From NCBI GenBank assembly GCA_903944895.1, contig CAJATL010000175.1:1-56327 (forward strand): a stretch of DNA of 56,327 nucleotides, given 5' to 3'. The position numbers and the translations under genes were made by a program. Shown in pieces: positions 8,668 to 16,577 of the stretch; within the stretch, counting starts at the first letter, position 1, and each line of letters begins with the position of its first letter. The stretch is from an uncultured Bacteroidota bacterium (lineage in GTDB: Bacteria; Bacteroidota; Bacteroidia; Bacteroidales; 4484-276). The notes under the pieces were generated by a model, which ran no database searches, was not told the origin of the DNA, and saw only the letters and a program-made list of their open reading frames with translations.

Positions 8668-9006
8668 CTATTTGATGTTTTTCCAGCTTATTATTGCTCC
8701 AACCATTATTGCAACGAACAAACCAATTGATATTTTATCAACTGAATTCATATAAAAAAAGCCAGGTATCAATGCTAATGAGGTTATCAGATACAAAAAT
8801 ACTGACCACTTCCGGAGATTCCATATTCCGATTGCTGAAATAGTATAGCTAATTGCAACTATCAGCACATAATAGAAGGGAATCTTCTTTTCTACTGAAC
8901 TGTCAAAAAGATGGAATACTTCTATCACTACAAAAAGAAGTATTAATGCGGATAGAACTCGCAAAATGATAGTTGATGTTTTAAGAGAAATATCCAATGT
9001 TTTCAT
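8668..9006 (-). CDS. Small four-helix membrane protein of unknown function
   Basis: I start at the ATG at 9006 (MKTLDISLK), not the ATG 14 codons upstream, because the first hydrophobic helix then begins close to the N-terminus. The 112-residue product has four predicted membrane helices at about 12-30, 43-60, 67-84 and 90-107, short charged loops, and a Lys-rich C-terminus (SWKNIK). I recognise no family. It stands alone between the restriction-modification operon and a long gene-free stretch. Confidence 0.6.
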   Translation of the reverse strand: MKTLDISLKTSTIILRVLSALILLFVVIEVFHLFDSSVEKKIPFYYVLIVAISYTISAIGIWNLRKWSVFLYLITSLALIPGFFYMNSVDKISIGLFVAIMVGAIISWKNIK

Positions 9007-9236
9007 AATTAAATTGTTAGAATGACTAATAAAGAGCTGATAATTCATGGTAATTTAATTCTTTTAAGCTTTATTAATATTTAGTATTCAGTTAAAAAAT
9101 CTTCTCCATGCTTGCCTGTAACTTGTAATTAGCAGAAAGTCGAATCAGTCTTCATCCTTTGTTAAGTTTGAAGTTTTGGTTTTCAAAATTAAACAAGTTT
9201 CTTAAAAAGCAAGGGGAAAAGTTGTTTTTTGGTTTT

Positions 9237-9268
9237 GGGGGGAATTATTTTGGGGCTGGGATTTGGGG
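9237..9268 (+). other. Possible G-quadruplex tract
   Basis: Four runs of G (six, four, three and four bases) lie within 32 bases, with spacers of 9, 2 and 4 bases. This pattern can fold into a G-quadruplex and is unusual in an AT-rich gap. Confidence 0.4.
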
Positions 9269-9582
9269 AGAAGTGTTTCGAAATATTCGACCATTTTATT
9301 GTAACATTGAATTTTGACCGTTTTATCCTTGCACCGAAAAATGGTCGCTTACAGCAGCAATGCTTAGCTGAAGCTTTGTCGAAAAAAATAAAAACGGCAG
9401 ACAACGGGTAAATTTTCCAGCAGAAATAAAAAACCGTATTAAAAACAGGATGTAAACACCCAAATAAATCAATCACAATGAATTTCTGGATCAGCCTTTA
9501 AAAACCACACAGAAACATCCTAACCGATTAAAACTTGATTGCAGACGCACGAGAGGTTCTGTTTAATACTGGCATAAATCAT

Positions 9583-9631
9583 AGCCACCGCCAGGGTTCA
9601 GGTAAATTTCCCGGAATCTGGGCAGCGGCTG
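9583..9631 (+). repeat. Dispersed 50-bp palindromic repeat, copy 1
   Basis: AGCCACCGCCAGGGTTCAGG begins the unit, and GCAGCGGCTG closes it as an imperfect reverse complement of the start. A second copy in the same orientation lies at 11329-11378. The two copies bracket the Panacea/toxin operon. Confidence 0.75.
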
Positions 9632-9877
9632 TGTTTAACTACAAATTGTGTGCAGATGCCCTTGTGTCGGGGTAAAGGAGTGTCGTTTGAAGTCCGCACA
9701 AACGCTGTTTAAGGAGATTTACATTAGAAGCGATGCCATTCCGGTTACACAAAAAGCCAGTGCGTTGGGAAAAATAAATTTGTGAAAAAAGGATGGTTGG
9801 ATTTTTCCCGGGTGTATTTTTTCATTTTCTAAGTAACCAATTTGTTAAAACCCCATTGTAAGTAATGTGAACATTAA

Positions 9878-9909
9878 TTTGTTTTAAATTGAAACAATAC
9901 TTACTTTTG
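9878..9909 (+). promoter_or_regulatory. Bacteroidota promoter of the panAT operon
   Basis: TTTG at 9878-9881, 20 bases, then TACTTTTG at 9902-9909, a full match to the TTTG / TAnnTTTG consensus. It lies 28 bases before the ATG of the antitoxin gene. Confidence 0.75.
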
Positions 9910-9937
9910 TCTTGTTGAATTGAAATAAGAAAATGCT

Positions 9938-10741
9938 ATGAATGTAAAACTCTCACAAAAACAAATTGGTCAGCGGATAACAGAGCTGCGCAAAATGAAG
10001 GGGTTGTCACAGGAAGATTTGGCGAAAAGTGTCACGATATCCCGACCGTCATTGGCTCAAATAGAGTTAGGTAACAGGGGTGTTAACGTTTTTGAATTGC
10101 AACGCTTGTCTTTTATCCTGGGTTTTTCGTTGGATGATTTTATGTCGGAAAGTTTTTCAGTGAGCCAGGATGTTGCAGCTAAAACCGAAGAACTGATAGT
10201 GAAAACTGATGAACGAATTTCTGTCCCAACGCTGCAAGTCGACAAGTTTATAAATGTGTTGCTCTACATTTTGGAAAGATGTGCTGGCAAACCCAATGTT
10301 GGAGAAACGGTGCTAAATAAATTGCTGTATTTTTCTGATTTCAATTACTATGAATTGTATGAGGAGCATTTAACTGGTGCAAAATACCGCAAGTTGCCTT
10401 ATGGTCCTGTTCCGCAAAATTTAGACACCATCATTGGTCAGATGATGGAAAATGGAATGATACAACGAATTAAAACAGCATATTACAGCATGATGCAAAC
10501 CCGTTACATCCCGCTGATAAAAGCCGATTTGACCGAATTGAAAGCAAGCGAAAAAGAAGTGATTGACAAAGTGATTGAACAATTATCTGATTGGTCGGCT
10601 GCGGCTATCAGCAACTATTCCCATAAGGACATGCCCTGGTTAGCTTCAAAAGATGGGGAAGAAATAAATTACGAATTAGTTTTTTACAGAGAAGCTCCTT
10701 TCTCGGTAAGAAACTATGGAGACGAACCTGAAGAACAATGA
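9938..10741 (+). CDS. panA: HTH-Panacea domain antitoxin
   Basis: The 267-residue protein has an N-terminal XRE-type helix-turn-helix (about 8-62, with the SQEDLAKSVTISRPSLAQIE stretch). A linker follows, then a Panacea (DUF4065/SocA-like) domain from about 103, marked by VLNKLLYFSDFNYYE and the GAKYRKLPYGPVPQNLD stretch. Panacea domains are known as promiscuous antitoxin modules that neutralise many unrelated toxins; the HTH part usually represses the operon. The gene overlaps the following toxin gene by four bases (ATGA), and a clear Bacteroidota promoter precedes it. The role as antitoxin is inferred from domain and position. Confidence 0.88.
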   Translation: MNVKLSQKQIGQRITELRKMKGLSQEDLAKSVTISRPSLAQIELGNRGVNVFELQRLSFILGFSLDDFMSESFSVSQDVAAKTEELIVKTDERISVPTLQVDKFINVLLYILERCAGKPNVGETVLNKLLYFSDFNYYELYEEHLTGAKYRKLPYGPVPQNLDTIIGQMMENGMIQRIKTAYYSMMQTRYIPLIKADLTELKASEKEVIDKVIEQLSDWSAAAISNYSHKDMPWLASKDGEEINYELVFYREAPFSVRNYGDEPEEQ

Positions 10742-11082
10742 TCTTTGAAGAACTAACCGAATTTGATAAGGATTTGAAAAACCTTTTAAAAAAATACCGG
10801 ACACTCAACGATGATCTGGATATAGTAAAACAAGTGTTGACTATTGTCCCTGAAGCAAGACCACCGTTTAGTTTTTGTATCGATAATTTGGGATTGGAAA
10901 CTTGTGTTATCAAAGTAAAAAAGATTGCCTGTAAAGCATTGAAAGGTCGTGGAGTAAATTCAGGGTTACGGTTGATTTATGCTTACTTTGAGAAGGAAGA
11001 GAAAATAATTTTTGTGGAACTATATCATAAGAACGATAAAGAGAATGAAGACAAGCAAAGAATTTTAAACAACTTTAAATAG
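10738..11082 (+). CDS. RelE/ParE-like toxin of the Panacea module
   Basis: The 114-residue basic protein has the RelE/ParE-type layout: an N-terminal helix pair (FDKDLKNLLKKYRTLNDDL), a central strand with CIDNLGLETCVIKVKKIACK, then SGLRLIYAYFEKEEKIIFVELYHKNDKENED, where the last strand and basic or aromatic residues would form the active face. Toxins of this fold cut mRNA at the ribosome or inhibit gyrase; which applies here cannot be told. It is co-translated with the antitoxin gene through a 4-base overlap. Confidence 0.8.
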   Translation: MIFEELTEFDKDLKNLLKKYRTLNDDLDIVKQVLTIVPEARPPFSFCIDNLGLETCVIKVKKIACKALKGRGVNSGLRLIYAYFEKEEKIIFVELYHKNDKENEDKQRILNNFK

Positions 11083-11267
11083 AATATATTAAACCAGATA
11101 AAACGAACTTTCAATGTATTCTAAGTTCTGACAAAATCAGTAAAGTGAAGACTCTTTTGGGTAAACACATTTCAAGAGGAGATGAAATAAAAGAAAAGTT
11201 AGAAAAATTCCAAAAACCAACCTTCAAAAAATCCGTCGAAACAACCCAAATAATCGAAACCCAATAG
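11079..11267 (+). pseudogene. Orphan coding remnant without a start codon
   Basis: From just before the toxin stop, in another frame, an open stretch of about 62 codons runs to a TAG at 11265-11267. Its product (YIKPDKTNFQ, then LGKHISRGDEIKEKLEKFQK) reads like the C-terminal end of a real protein but has no ATG, GTG or TTG near its beginning. It may be the remnant of an earlier third gene of the module. I recognise no family. Confidence 0.3.
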
Positions 11268-11328
11268 CAGCCATACGGAAAGTTCCCACAAAAAAACGGG
11301 GTAGGAAGCTCATCACCGGTTTAAATCG

Positions 11329-11378
11329 CAGCCACCGCCAGGGTTCAGGTAAGTTTCCCGGGATCCGGGCAGTGGCTG
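11329..11378 (+). repeat. Dispersed 50-bp palindromic repeat, copy 2
   Basis: Starts CAGCCACCGCCAGGGTTCAG and ends GGGCAGTGGCTG, with terminal CAGCCAC/GTGGCTG complementarity. It matches copy 1 at 9583-9631 with few differences and lies 1.75 kb from it in the same orientation. Confidence 0.78.
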
Positions 11379-11394
11379 AGAGTAATTCTTTTTG

Positions 11395-11619
11395 TTATTG
11401 GTTCGGTGTACTTTTGTCGTCGACGTATTCCAGAATGTCGCCAGGCTGACAGTTTAAGGCTTTACAAATTGCGTCGAGCGTGCTGAAACGGATTGCTTTT
11501 GCCTTACCGGTCTTTAAAATTGAAAGATTAGATAAAGTCAGTTCAACTCTTTCGGAAAGTTCATTCAGCGAAATTTTCCGTTTAGCCATCATCACGTCCA
11601 GGTTTACAATTATTGGCAT
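11395..11619 (-). CDS. Small XRE-type HTH regulator (YozG-like)
   Basis: The 74-residue protein is almost only a Cro/C1-type helix-turn-helix (MAKRKISLNELSERVELTLS, then LDAICKALNCQPGDILEY). This compact form, typically starting MPIIVNLDVMMAKRKIS, is the usual partner of DUF2975 membrane proteins such as Bacillus YoaS with YozG. It begins three bases after the stop of the membrane protein gene, in the same minus-strand operon. It probably represses its own operon through the palindrome near 12201. Confidence 0.88.
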   Translation of the reverse strand: MPIIVNLDVMMAKRKISLNELSERVELTLSNLSILKTGKAKAIRFSTLDAICKALNCQPGDILEYVDDKSTPNQ

Positions 11620-11622
11620 GGC

Positions 11623-12159
11623 TTAAACTGTTAAATCGTTTTCGTTTTGTAGTTCGATGCCTTTTTTGAATATCTGTGAAATCACAAATATAATGGCTGC
11701 CATCATCAGAAAAGCGGCTGTGTCGTTCCAGTATTTTTCGACATGGCTAACCTCGTACCCTGATTGAATGAGCATCTTTGTGTACTGATGTGCTACAATG
11801 CTTACAATGGCAATGGCAAATGCCTCAAAGCTTATTTTTTCGATCAGTTTGGCTATCTCAACATCGAAAGGTTTTACCAGATTTAATTTCATGAAGATTT
11901 TTACAACAAGATAAAATAAATAAGCTTTGAGTAAAGAAAGAACAACTACAAAACTTAACACCCCAATAAAATGAGCAAATTGATTTTCGTAGATCTCCGA
12001 AAGGTTTAACCCATTATAAATGTTGTGGGTAGCAATTGGTTTGAAAAGGGTTAACGCAAAATTGAAAATTAAGGCTCCTGCCTCAATGCATAATCCAACG
12101 AAAATTATCCAGGATACTACATTTAATGCTTTTAAAATAAAATCGTTTTTCTTTGTCAT
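11623..12159 (-). CDS. DUF2975 membrane protein
   Basis: The 178-residue protein has four predicted membrane helices at about 10-35, 65-90, 110-130 and 148-166. The loop between helices 2 and 3 contains the conserved-looking VKPFDVEIAKLIEKISFEAFAIAI stretch typical of DUF2975 proteins. Its function is unknown in the family, which is regularly encoded with a small HTH regulator, as here. The gene is the first of the two, behind a minus-strand promoter that overlaps an inverted repeat. Confidence 0.85.
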   Translation of the reverse strand: MTKKNDFILKALNVVSWIIFVGLCIEAGALIFNFALTLFKPIATHNIYNGLNLSEIYENQFAHFIGVLSFVVVLSLLKAYLFYLVVKIFMKLNLVKPFDVEIAKLIEKISFEAFAIAIVSIVAHQYTKMLIQSGYEVSHVEKYWNDTAAFLMMAAIIFVISQIFKKGIELQNENDLTV

Positions 12160-12184
12160 AACTTTTAAGATTTAAATTATGACG

Positions 12185-12217
12185 CAAAAATAATAAAAAA
12201 TTATTGATAAACAATAA
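12185..12217 (-). promoter_or_regulatory. Promoter and operator-like palindrome of the DUF2975 operon
   Basis: On the minus strand TATTTTTG (12192-12185) fits the -7 consensus. The inverted repeat TTATTG-ATAAA-CAATAA (12201-12217) sits just upstream of it, overlapping the expected -33 region. This is a good position for autorepression by the small HTH protein. Confidence 0.55.
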
Positions 12218-12337
12218 AAAAATGTCTTTTATCAAAATTTAACTTAATTTTCCTGAGATCGGGATAAAAGGTTTCAGCGATCCTTGTCGGTTGAAGGGCG
12301 TAAACGACCTGTAGGTTCACAGCTACTAAACACTATA

Positions 12338-12364
12338 CCCGGCGATGAAGCACCGGGCTATGGA
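12338..12364. repeat. Short GC-rich palindrome
   Basis: ACCCGG and CCGGGCT arms around GCGATGAAGCA form a hairpin in a gene-free stretch (12218-12444). It looks like one of the small palindromic repeats common in these genomes. I see nothing else there. Confidence 0.4.
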
Positions 12365-12444
12365 TTCTTTTCCAAAACAAGCATTGTTATTATTTCTTAG
12401 CCAGACGGCTATGGGGTTAAAGCCTGTTAAGTGTAAGCTGGCTT

Positions 12445-12906
12445 TTATTTGAGTTTCAGTCGTTTTAAAAACCGGTATTTCCATTTCAATTTGGTCAAAT
12501 CACCCATCAAAATTTCCGGATTTTCCTTGAGTAACTTTGAATAATACCAAAAGTCTTTGTCGGGATAGTTCTTATTTGAAACAGCGTCATAAACTTCCCG
12601 GTTTAAATCCAGGTTTTTAAGGTCGTATCTGTCAAAGGAGTAATAGCCGTAATCAATAGTTCTTTATTGTTTGTTCAAAATCTCCCTGATGTCAAACTTT
12701 GGTTTTAGGATCTCCAGTAATAAGCTGCCTTCGTAATTTAGTTTTATAATAATTTCATTTCCGACAAAGTCATTGTGAACTTCCCGGACATATTGATATT
12801 CCGGCAGTTTTACAAAACCATATTTTTCAATTAGAAAACCGAAGTACTTCATCACGTTGTTTGAAAGCATCTCACCGTCGTATTGATATATATAGGATGC
12901 CGTCAT
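12445..12906 (-). pseudogene. Hypothetical gene broken by one in-frame stop
   Basis: From the ATG at 12906 an 80-codon frame ends in TAA at 12664-12666. The same frame then stays open for 72 more codons and ends in TAA at 12445-12447. The downstream part (for example DYGYYSFDRYDLKNLDL and DKDFWYYSKLLKENPEIL) is as protein-like as the upstream part (IKLNYEGSLLLEILKPKFDI). The most likely original is one protein of about 153 residues inactivated by a nonsense change, reading CAA-TAA-AGA. I do not recognise the family; the small acidic or aromatic type recalls immunity proteins, which is only an impression. Confidence 0.65.
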
Positions 12907-13145
12907 TCTTAAACCATCAGCAGATGAAAAGCATAGCAGCAGAACCTTTATTTGATGGCCAGGTTGTGGTTATAATTCCGTAAAAACTTATCAATAGGAT
13001 CAGGTTTGTCTCACTTTTCATCATTAGTAAATCACGAAAATTTTGTTCAAAAGTAGCCAAATCACTTAACAAGCAAGGATAAATGAAAACATTTTTGTTT
13101 AGATGCAATTTTACTTGTCAACTTTATAATAGTTTTTGAGTAATG

Positions 13146-13179
13146 TTTGTCGGTTAAAACAAAATCAATCGTAATTTTG
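13146..13179 (+). promoter_or_regulatory. Promoter of the patatin operon
   Basis: TTTG at 13146-13149 and TAATTTTG at 13172-13179, 22 bases apart, lie 35 bases before the patatin ATG. Confidence 0.6.
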
Positions 13180-13214
13180 TTAATGGTAATTAATCACAAA
13201 CATAAAACCTGATA

Positions 13215-14486
13215 ATGATGAATGCAAAACAGTTTACCGAAAACCCGGGAGTTTTTCACCTCGTGAGCAATTTGCTCAAAGAAGGTTATGATAAGAAGGA
13301 ATATTCAGATGTGCTGGATGAAGCAGGCCACCAATATGTCGAATTGGTGATGGAAGGCGGAGGCGTGCTCGGCGTGGCGCTGATTGGCTACAACTACGTG
13401 CTGGAGCAGATGGGGCTGCGATTTTTTAGTGTGGCCGGTACTTCAGCAGGTTCGATAAATGCGCTGCTGCTGGCCGGAATGGGCGATGTTTCGAAGCCAA
13501 AAGCCGAAAAGCTCGTTGATGTCCTGGCCAACAAAAACCTGATGGAATTTGTTGACGGCGACAAGGATGTAAAAGACTTTGTAAATGCCCTTGTTAAAAA
13601 AGCTGGAATTGTAAAGATGATCCTCAAAGGCTCGCAGGTTATTGATAATTTGAAGAAGGATTTCGGCTTAAATCCGGGAAACGATTTTTTAAACTGGCTT
13701 ACCGAAATTTTGAAGAACAACAACATCAAAACTACTGCTGATCTCGAACGGCTTTTTGGGGTAGTACCTCCTGGACTGACCATCAGAAAAAAAGTCGATA
13801 ACACAATCAAAGGCCTTAAGCCACGGTTTTGTGTGATTGCTTCCGATCTCACCACCGAAACCAAAGTTCAGTTCCCGTTAATGGGTTCACTTTATTGGGA
13901 AAAACCGGAGGAAGTGCCACCTGCCTATTATGTGAGATCGTCGATGTCGGTGCCTTATTTTTTCCATCCTTTTGTTATAAAAAACCTGCCGCAGGGTGGA
14001 CCGGCCATGGAAAGATGGAAAACCCTTGTCAAATATGAAGGGCCGATACCCGAATCGGTATATTTTGTTGATGGTGGGGTGATGTCGAATTTCCCGATTG
14101 ATGTTTTTCACAATAAATCGGTGGTGCCGCGACTTCCAACTTTTGGGGTTAGGCTGGGCGTGAGCCGCAATGAACCCAATAAAATTTCATCGCCAATCAG
14201 TCTTTTTGGCGCCATGTTTAATTCGATCAGGCATTTGCACGACTACGACTTTATTTTGAAGAATCCGGATTATGAAATGCTTGTCGAAAAAATTGATATC
14301 GGCGACCACGACTGGCTTAACTTTGGGATTGATGATAAGTCAAAAATTGATCTTTTCCTCCGCGGCGCTCAGGCTGCCGACCGTTTCCTGCGAAGGTTTA
14401 ATTGGGAAAAATATAAAAATGTGAGGGAGTTGGTAAAGAGCCTTGAAATCGATTTGAAAGATGCCAAAAAAGAAGGGACGATCTGA
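13215..14486 (+). CDS. Patatin-like phospholipase
   Basis: The 423-residue protein has all patatin hallmarks: an oxyanion loop GGGVLG at 48-53, the nucleophile elbow GTSAGS at 75-80 with Ser77, and the DGG motif of the catalytic aspartate at 286-288. It would hydrolyse acyl chains of lipids by a Ser-Asp dyad. There is no signal peptide, so it acts in the cytosol or at the inner face of the membrane. A second ATG follows at once (MMNAKQ); either could start. It is followed after 24 bases by a membrane-protein gene in the same operon. In bacteria such patatins serve lipid turnover or act as membrane-degrading effectors of defence systems; no signal-sensing partner is visible here. Confidence 0.9.
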   Translation: MMNAKQFTENPGVFHLVSNLLKEGYDKKEYSDVLDEAGHQYVELVMEGGGVLGVALIGYNYVLEQMGLRFFSVAGTSAGSINALLLAGMGDVSKPKAEKLVDVLANKNLMEFVDGDKDVKDFVNALVKKAGIVKMILKGSQVIDNLKKDFGLNPGNDFLNWLTEILKNNNIKTTADLERLFGVVPPGLTIRKKVDNTIKGLKPRFCVIASDLTTETKVQFPLMGSLYWEKPEEVPPAYYVRSSMSVPYFFHPFVIKNLPQGGPAMERWKTLVKYEGPIPESVYFVDGGVMSNFPIDVFHNKSVVPRLPTFGVRLGVSRNEPNKISSPISLFGAMFNSIRHLHDYDFILKNPDYEMLVEKIDIGDHDWLNFGIDDKSKIDLFLRGAQAADRFLRRFNWEKYKNVRELVKSLEIDLKDAKKEGTI

Positions 14487-14510
14487 TGATCACCTCTAAA
14501 CCATGCAAAA

Positions 14511-15431
14511 ATGGAAAATGACAAAAAGCCAGATATAAAGGTCGGTTGGTTTAAAAGACACTGGCCATTCAGGCCACCTACCCGCTGGGCAAGGCTTAGC
14601 GGCTCGCTCAAAGCCTATAGTCTGGAAGTCGATCGCCGGATGAGTTTACCTGAAAGTCAGGGTAAGGAATGGGTTGTAAATCTAAAGAAAGCCTTGGTAC
14701 AATGTCAGAATCAATTGGACGACAATCGGATTGATGAAGCATGGAAGAGTTTTGATACAGCCCGGCGACTCGAAATATTCGGGATGGAAAAACTGGAATT
14801 GCAGCAGGTAGCCAAGGTTTTGAGGCAGGAGGCAACGAAATTAAATGAGTGGCGGATGAAAGCAATTTTCAGCATTATCGGCGACCCCGAACATCCGGTT
14901 AACGATGAAATGACTGCAGAAATGCTTTATGAGGCGACCCTTGTGCGGGATGAAGATTTTAACAACACCTATTACAAAAACAGGCTTACACGTAATCTCT
15001 TCATGCTTTTGTTTTCGTTGCTGATTCTTTGGAGTGGACTGATTATTCTCTATTTTTTCACGGCCTGTGATTGCATAAACAGCAAAACTTTTGTCAATTG
15101 TTCCGAAGGCGTTTTCCTGCTGGGAATATTGCTTTTTGGCCTGTTGGGCGCAACCTCCAGTTCAATTTTGATAATTCGTCAAAAATCCGGACAGACGCGC
15201 ATAACCGAAATCTCGAGTAATGCTTATGTTACTTTAAGCAGGATTTTTGTTGGCGCTGCATTTTCGATTTTTATTTTTATGATTTTGAAGTCGGAGATGG
15301 CAGCAAAAATCAATCTTTTCACCTTTGAGTTAAAAAGTCCGCTTGATTTTTTTGCCATCGCATTTGTTTCTGGCTTTGCCGAAAGGCTTGCCAAAAATGC
15401 CATAGAGGCGTTGGCTGGGAAGGAAAAATGA
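14511..15431 (+). CDS. Membrane protein of unknown function, patatin partner
   Basis: The 306-residue protein begins with a cytosolic, largely helical region of about 165 residues (HWPFRPPTRWARLSGSLK, then KEWVVNLKKALVQCQ and AWKSFDTARRLEIFGMEKLE). Hydrophobic helices follow at about 166-186, 202-224, 239-262 and possibly 276-290, the last before AERLAKNAIEAL. A short loop between helices 1 and 2 has three cysteines (ACDC and NCS). I do not recognise a family. The position 24 bases behind a patatin gene, with a shared terminator, suggests a functional pair at the membrane. Confidence 0.75.
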   Translation: MENDKKPDIKVGWFKRHWPFRPPTRWARLSGSLKAYSLEVDRRMSLPESQGKEWVVNLKKALVQCQNQLDDNRIDEAWKSFDTARRLEIFGMEKLELQQVAKVLRQEATKLNEWRMKAIFSIIGDPEHPVNDEMTAEMLYEATLVRDEDFNNTYYKNRLTRNLFMLLFSLLILWSGLIILYFFTACDCINSKTFVNCSEGVFLLGILLFGLLGATSSSILIIRQKSGQTRITEISSNAYVTLSRIFVGAAFSIFIFMILKSEMAAKINLFTFELKSPLDFFAIAFVSGFAERLAKNAIEALAGKEK

Positions 15432-15442
15432 AGATGAAAATG

Positions 15443-15483
15443 ATAACCCCGACAATCCTGCATCTGCGGGTTGTCGGGGTTAT
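15443..15483. terminator. Bidirectional terminator
   Basis: ATAACCCCGACAA (15443-15455) and its exact complement at 15471-15483 form a 13-bp stem between two convergent genes. Confidence 0.85.
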
Positions 15484-15488
15484 TAAAA

Positions 15489-16016
15489 CTAATCGGCATC
15501 AATTTTAAATGCATTAAAAATCATATCCGAAGCTACCTGTGAAGTGGCATTCCAGGTTGCGTCAAGGATATCCTTGTCAGTCCAGCCCAAATTTCTTAGA
15601 TTTTCCATGTCGTTAGCGGTTGTCGAATTTGAATCCCTGATCACTTTAACAACGAAACTAAGCATGGCTAATTCTTTTTCCTCAAGCGGAGCTTTGGAAG
15701 GATCGGCTTTGGTGGCTTCAATTTCTTCGGGGGTAACGCCGGCCTGCATCAGCATTCCGGTATTCATGTTTACACAATACTCGCATTTATAAGCAACCGA
15801 AGTGGTTAACCGGATAAATGCCTGTAATTTTTTACTTATTGTTTCGTGATTCCAATAATAGCCCAGCGCATTTGCCTGTCCCTGGAGCAATTCGGGGCTT
15901 GACGACCTGAGTAAAAATGCGTTGGGAACAAATCCCATCAAATCAATAAAGTTTTGATAAATGGCAGCAACTTTACCTGTTGCTTCTTCTGGTTTAACTG
16001 TTTTGATGATCGACAT
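15489..16016 (-). CDS. AhpD/carboxymuconolactone decarboxylase-like protein
   Basis: The 175-residue protein has the helical AhpD-like fold signature: an N-terminal IYQNFIDLMGFVPNAFLL stretch and the redox pair CEYC at 78-81. Family members reduce peroxides through this cysteine pair or act as decarboxylases. The usual pattern is CxxC-xxx-His; here the position of that histidine holds Asn85, so proton relay in peroxide reduction may be altered. It stands alone on the minus strand and ends at the shared terminator. Substrate unknown. Confidence 0.85.
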   Translation of the reverse strand: MSIIKTVKPEEATGKVAAIYQNFIDLMGFVPNAFLLRSSSPELLQGQANALGYYWNHETISKKLQAFIRLTTSVAYKCEYCVNMNTGMLMQAGVTPEEIEATKADPSKAPLEEKELAMLSFVVKVIRDSNSTTANDMENLRNLGWTDKDILDATWNATSQVASDMIFNAFKIDAD

Positions 16017-16577
16017 AATATTTATGTATTTGAATTATTAATGATCACAGTAAAATCGGGATTGACATGAATCATCGCTAAGAATACGTTGTTTAAAAGC
16101 AGTTTTTCATCATGTTCCTCATTTTACTATGGCTTTGAATTTGGCTGAATAAACATGAAACACGGTATTTTGTTGCTTTAAACTATAATTTCCATGCAAT
16201 TTAACATACCAAAAAAGTCTTGTTTTAACCATATGTTTTGAAAAGAGGTTGTATGTGATTAGTATGCATGCTTTGGGTTTTTGACCATGTTGTCAAAAAA
16301 TCTTTGGGCTGAAATTTTTGACGGTTGAGTTGGAATGTTTTGGCTTTGATTCATGAATGTCCGTTTTTTAAAGCAAAAATCTGATTTTAGATGTCAATTA
16401 TGTGAGATTAAAACAAAATGCTCCAGGTTGTGAAAATGCAGGTTTAATCACCTTTTTTTTTCTTTAAGTCCGCAGCATCAGATGCCGGGTTGTGATTTTG
16501 GGTTTTGTAATAACGTGTCGATACTATTTTCAAAGCAAAACACGTTAACCCCACTTAACAAGGATAATTCCTGGCAT
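16017..16577. other. Gene-free stretch
   Basis: AT-rich sequence upstream of the AhpD-like gene and the next plus-strand frame. I see no convincing gene, RNA or repeat in it. Confidence 0.5.

Larger units (their letters stand above)
9049..9877. other. Gene-free stretch
   Basis: About 0.83 kb without a convincing gene. It holds a G-rich tract (9237-9268), one copy of a dispersed 50-bp repeat (about 9583-9631), and short open stretches near 9670-9785 that have no start codon and may be decayed coding sequence. Confidence 0.6.

Noticed and set aside
8548-8730. 60-codon frame and possible integron attC site
   Set aside because: The frame covers only the GC-rich inverted segment, and the end boxes do not fit the attC consensus. 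There is no integron integrase or second site.
9670-9785. Open stretch that might be a gene fragment
   Set aside because: No start codon and too short to identify; mentioned only as possible decay.
12664-12666. Selenocysteine or programmed read-through at the internal stop
   Set aside because: The codon is TAA, not TGA, and no supporting structure is visible; a nonsense mutation is simpler.
12917-13108. 63-codon minus-strand frame upstream of the broken gene
   Set aside because: No start context or homology; it is in another frame from the broken gene, and I could not show that a frameshift joins them.
13215-15431. CBASS-type system around the patatin
   Set aside because: No cyclic-nucleotide synthase (CD-NTase) gene lies nearby, so a CBASS call is not supported.
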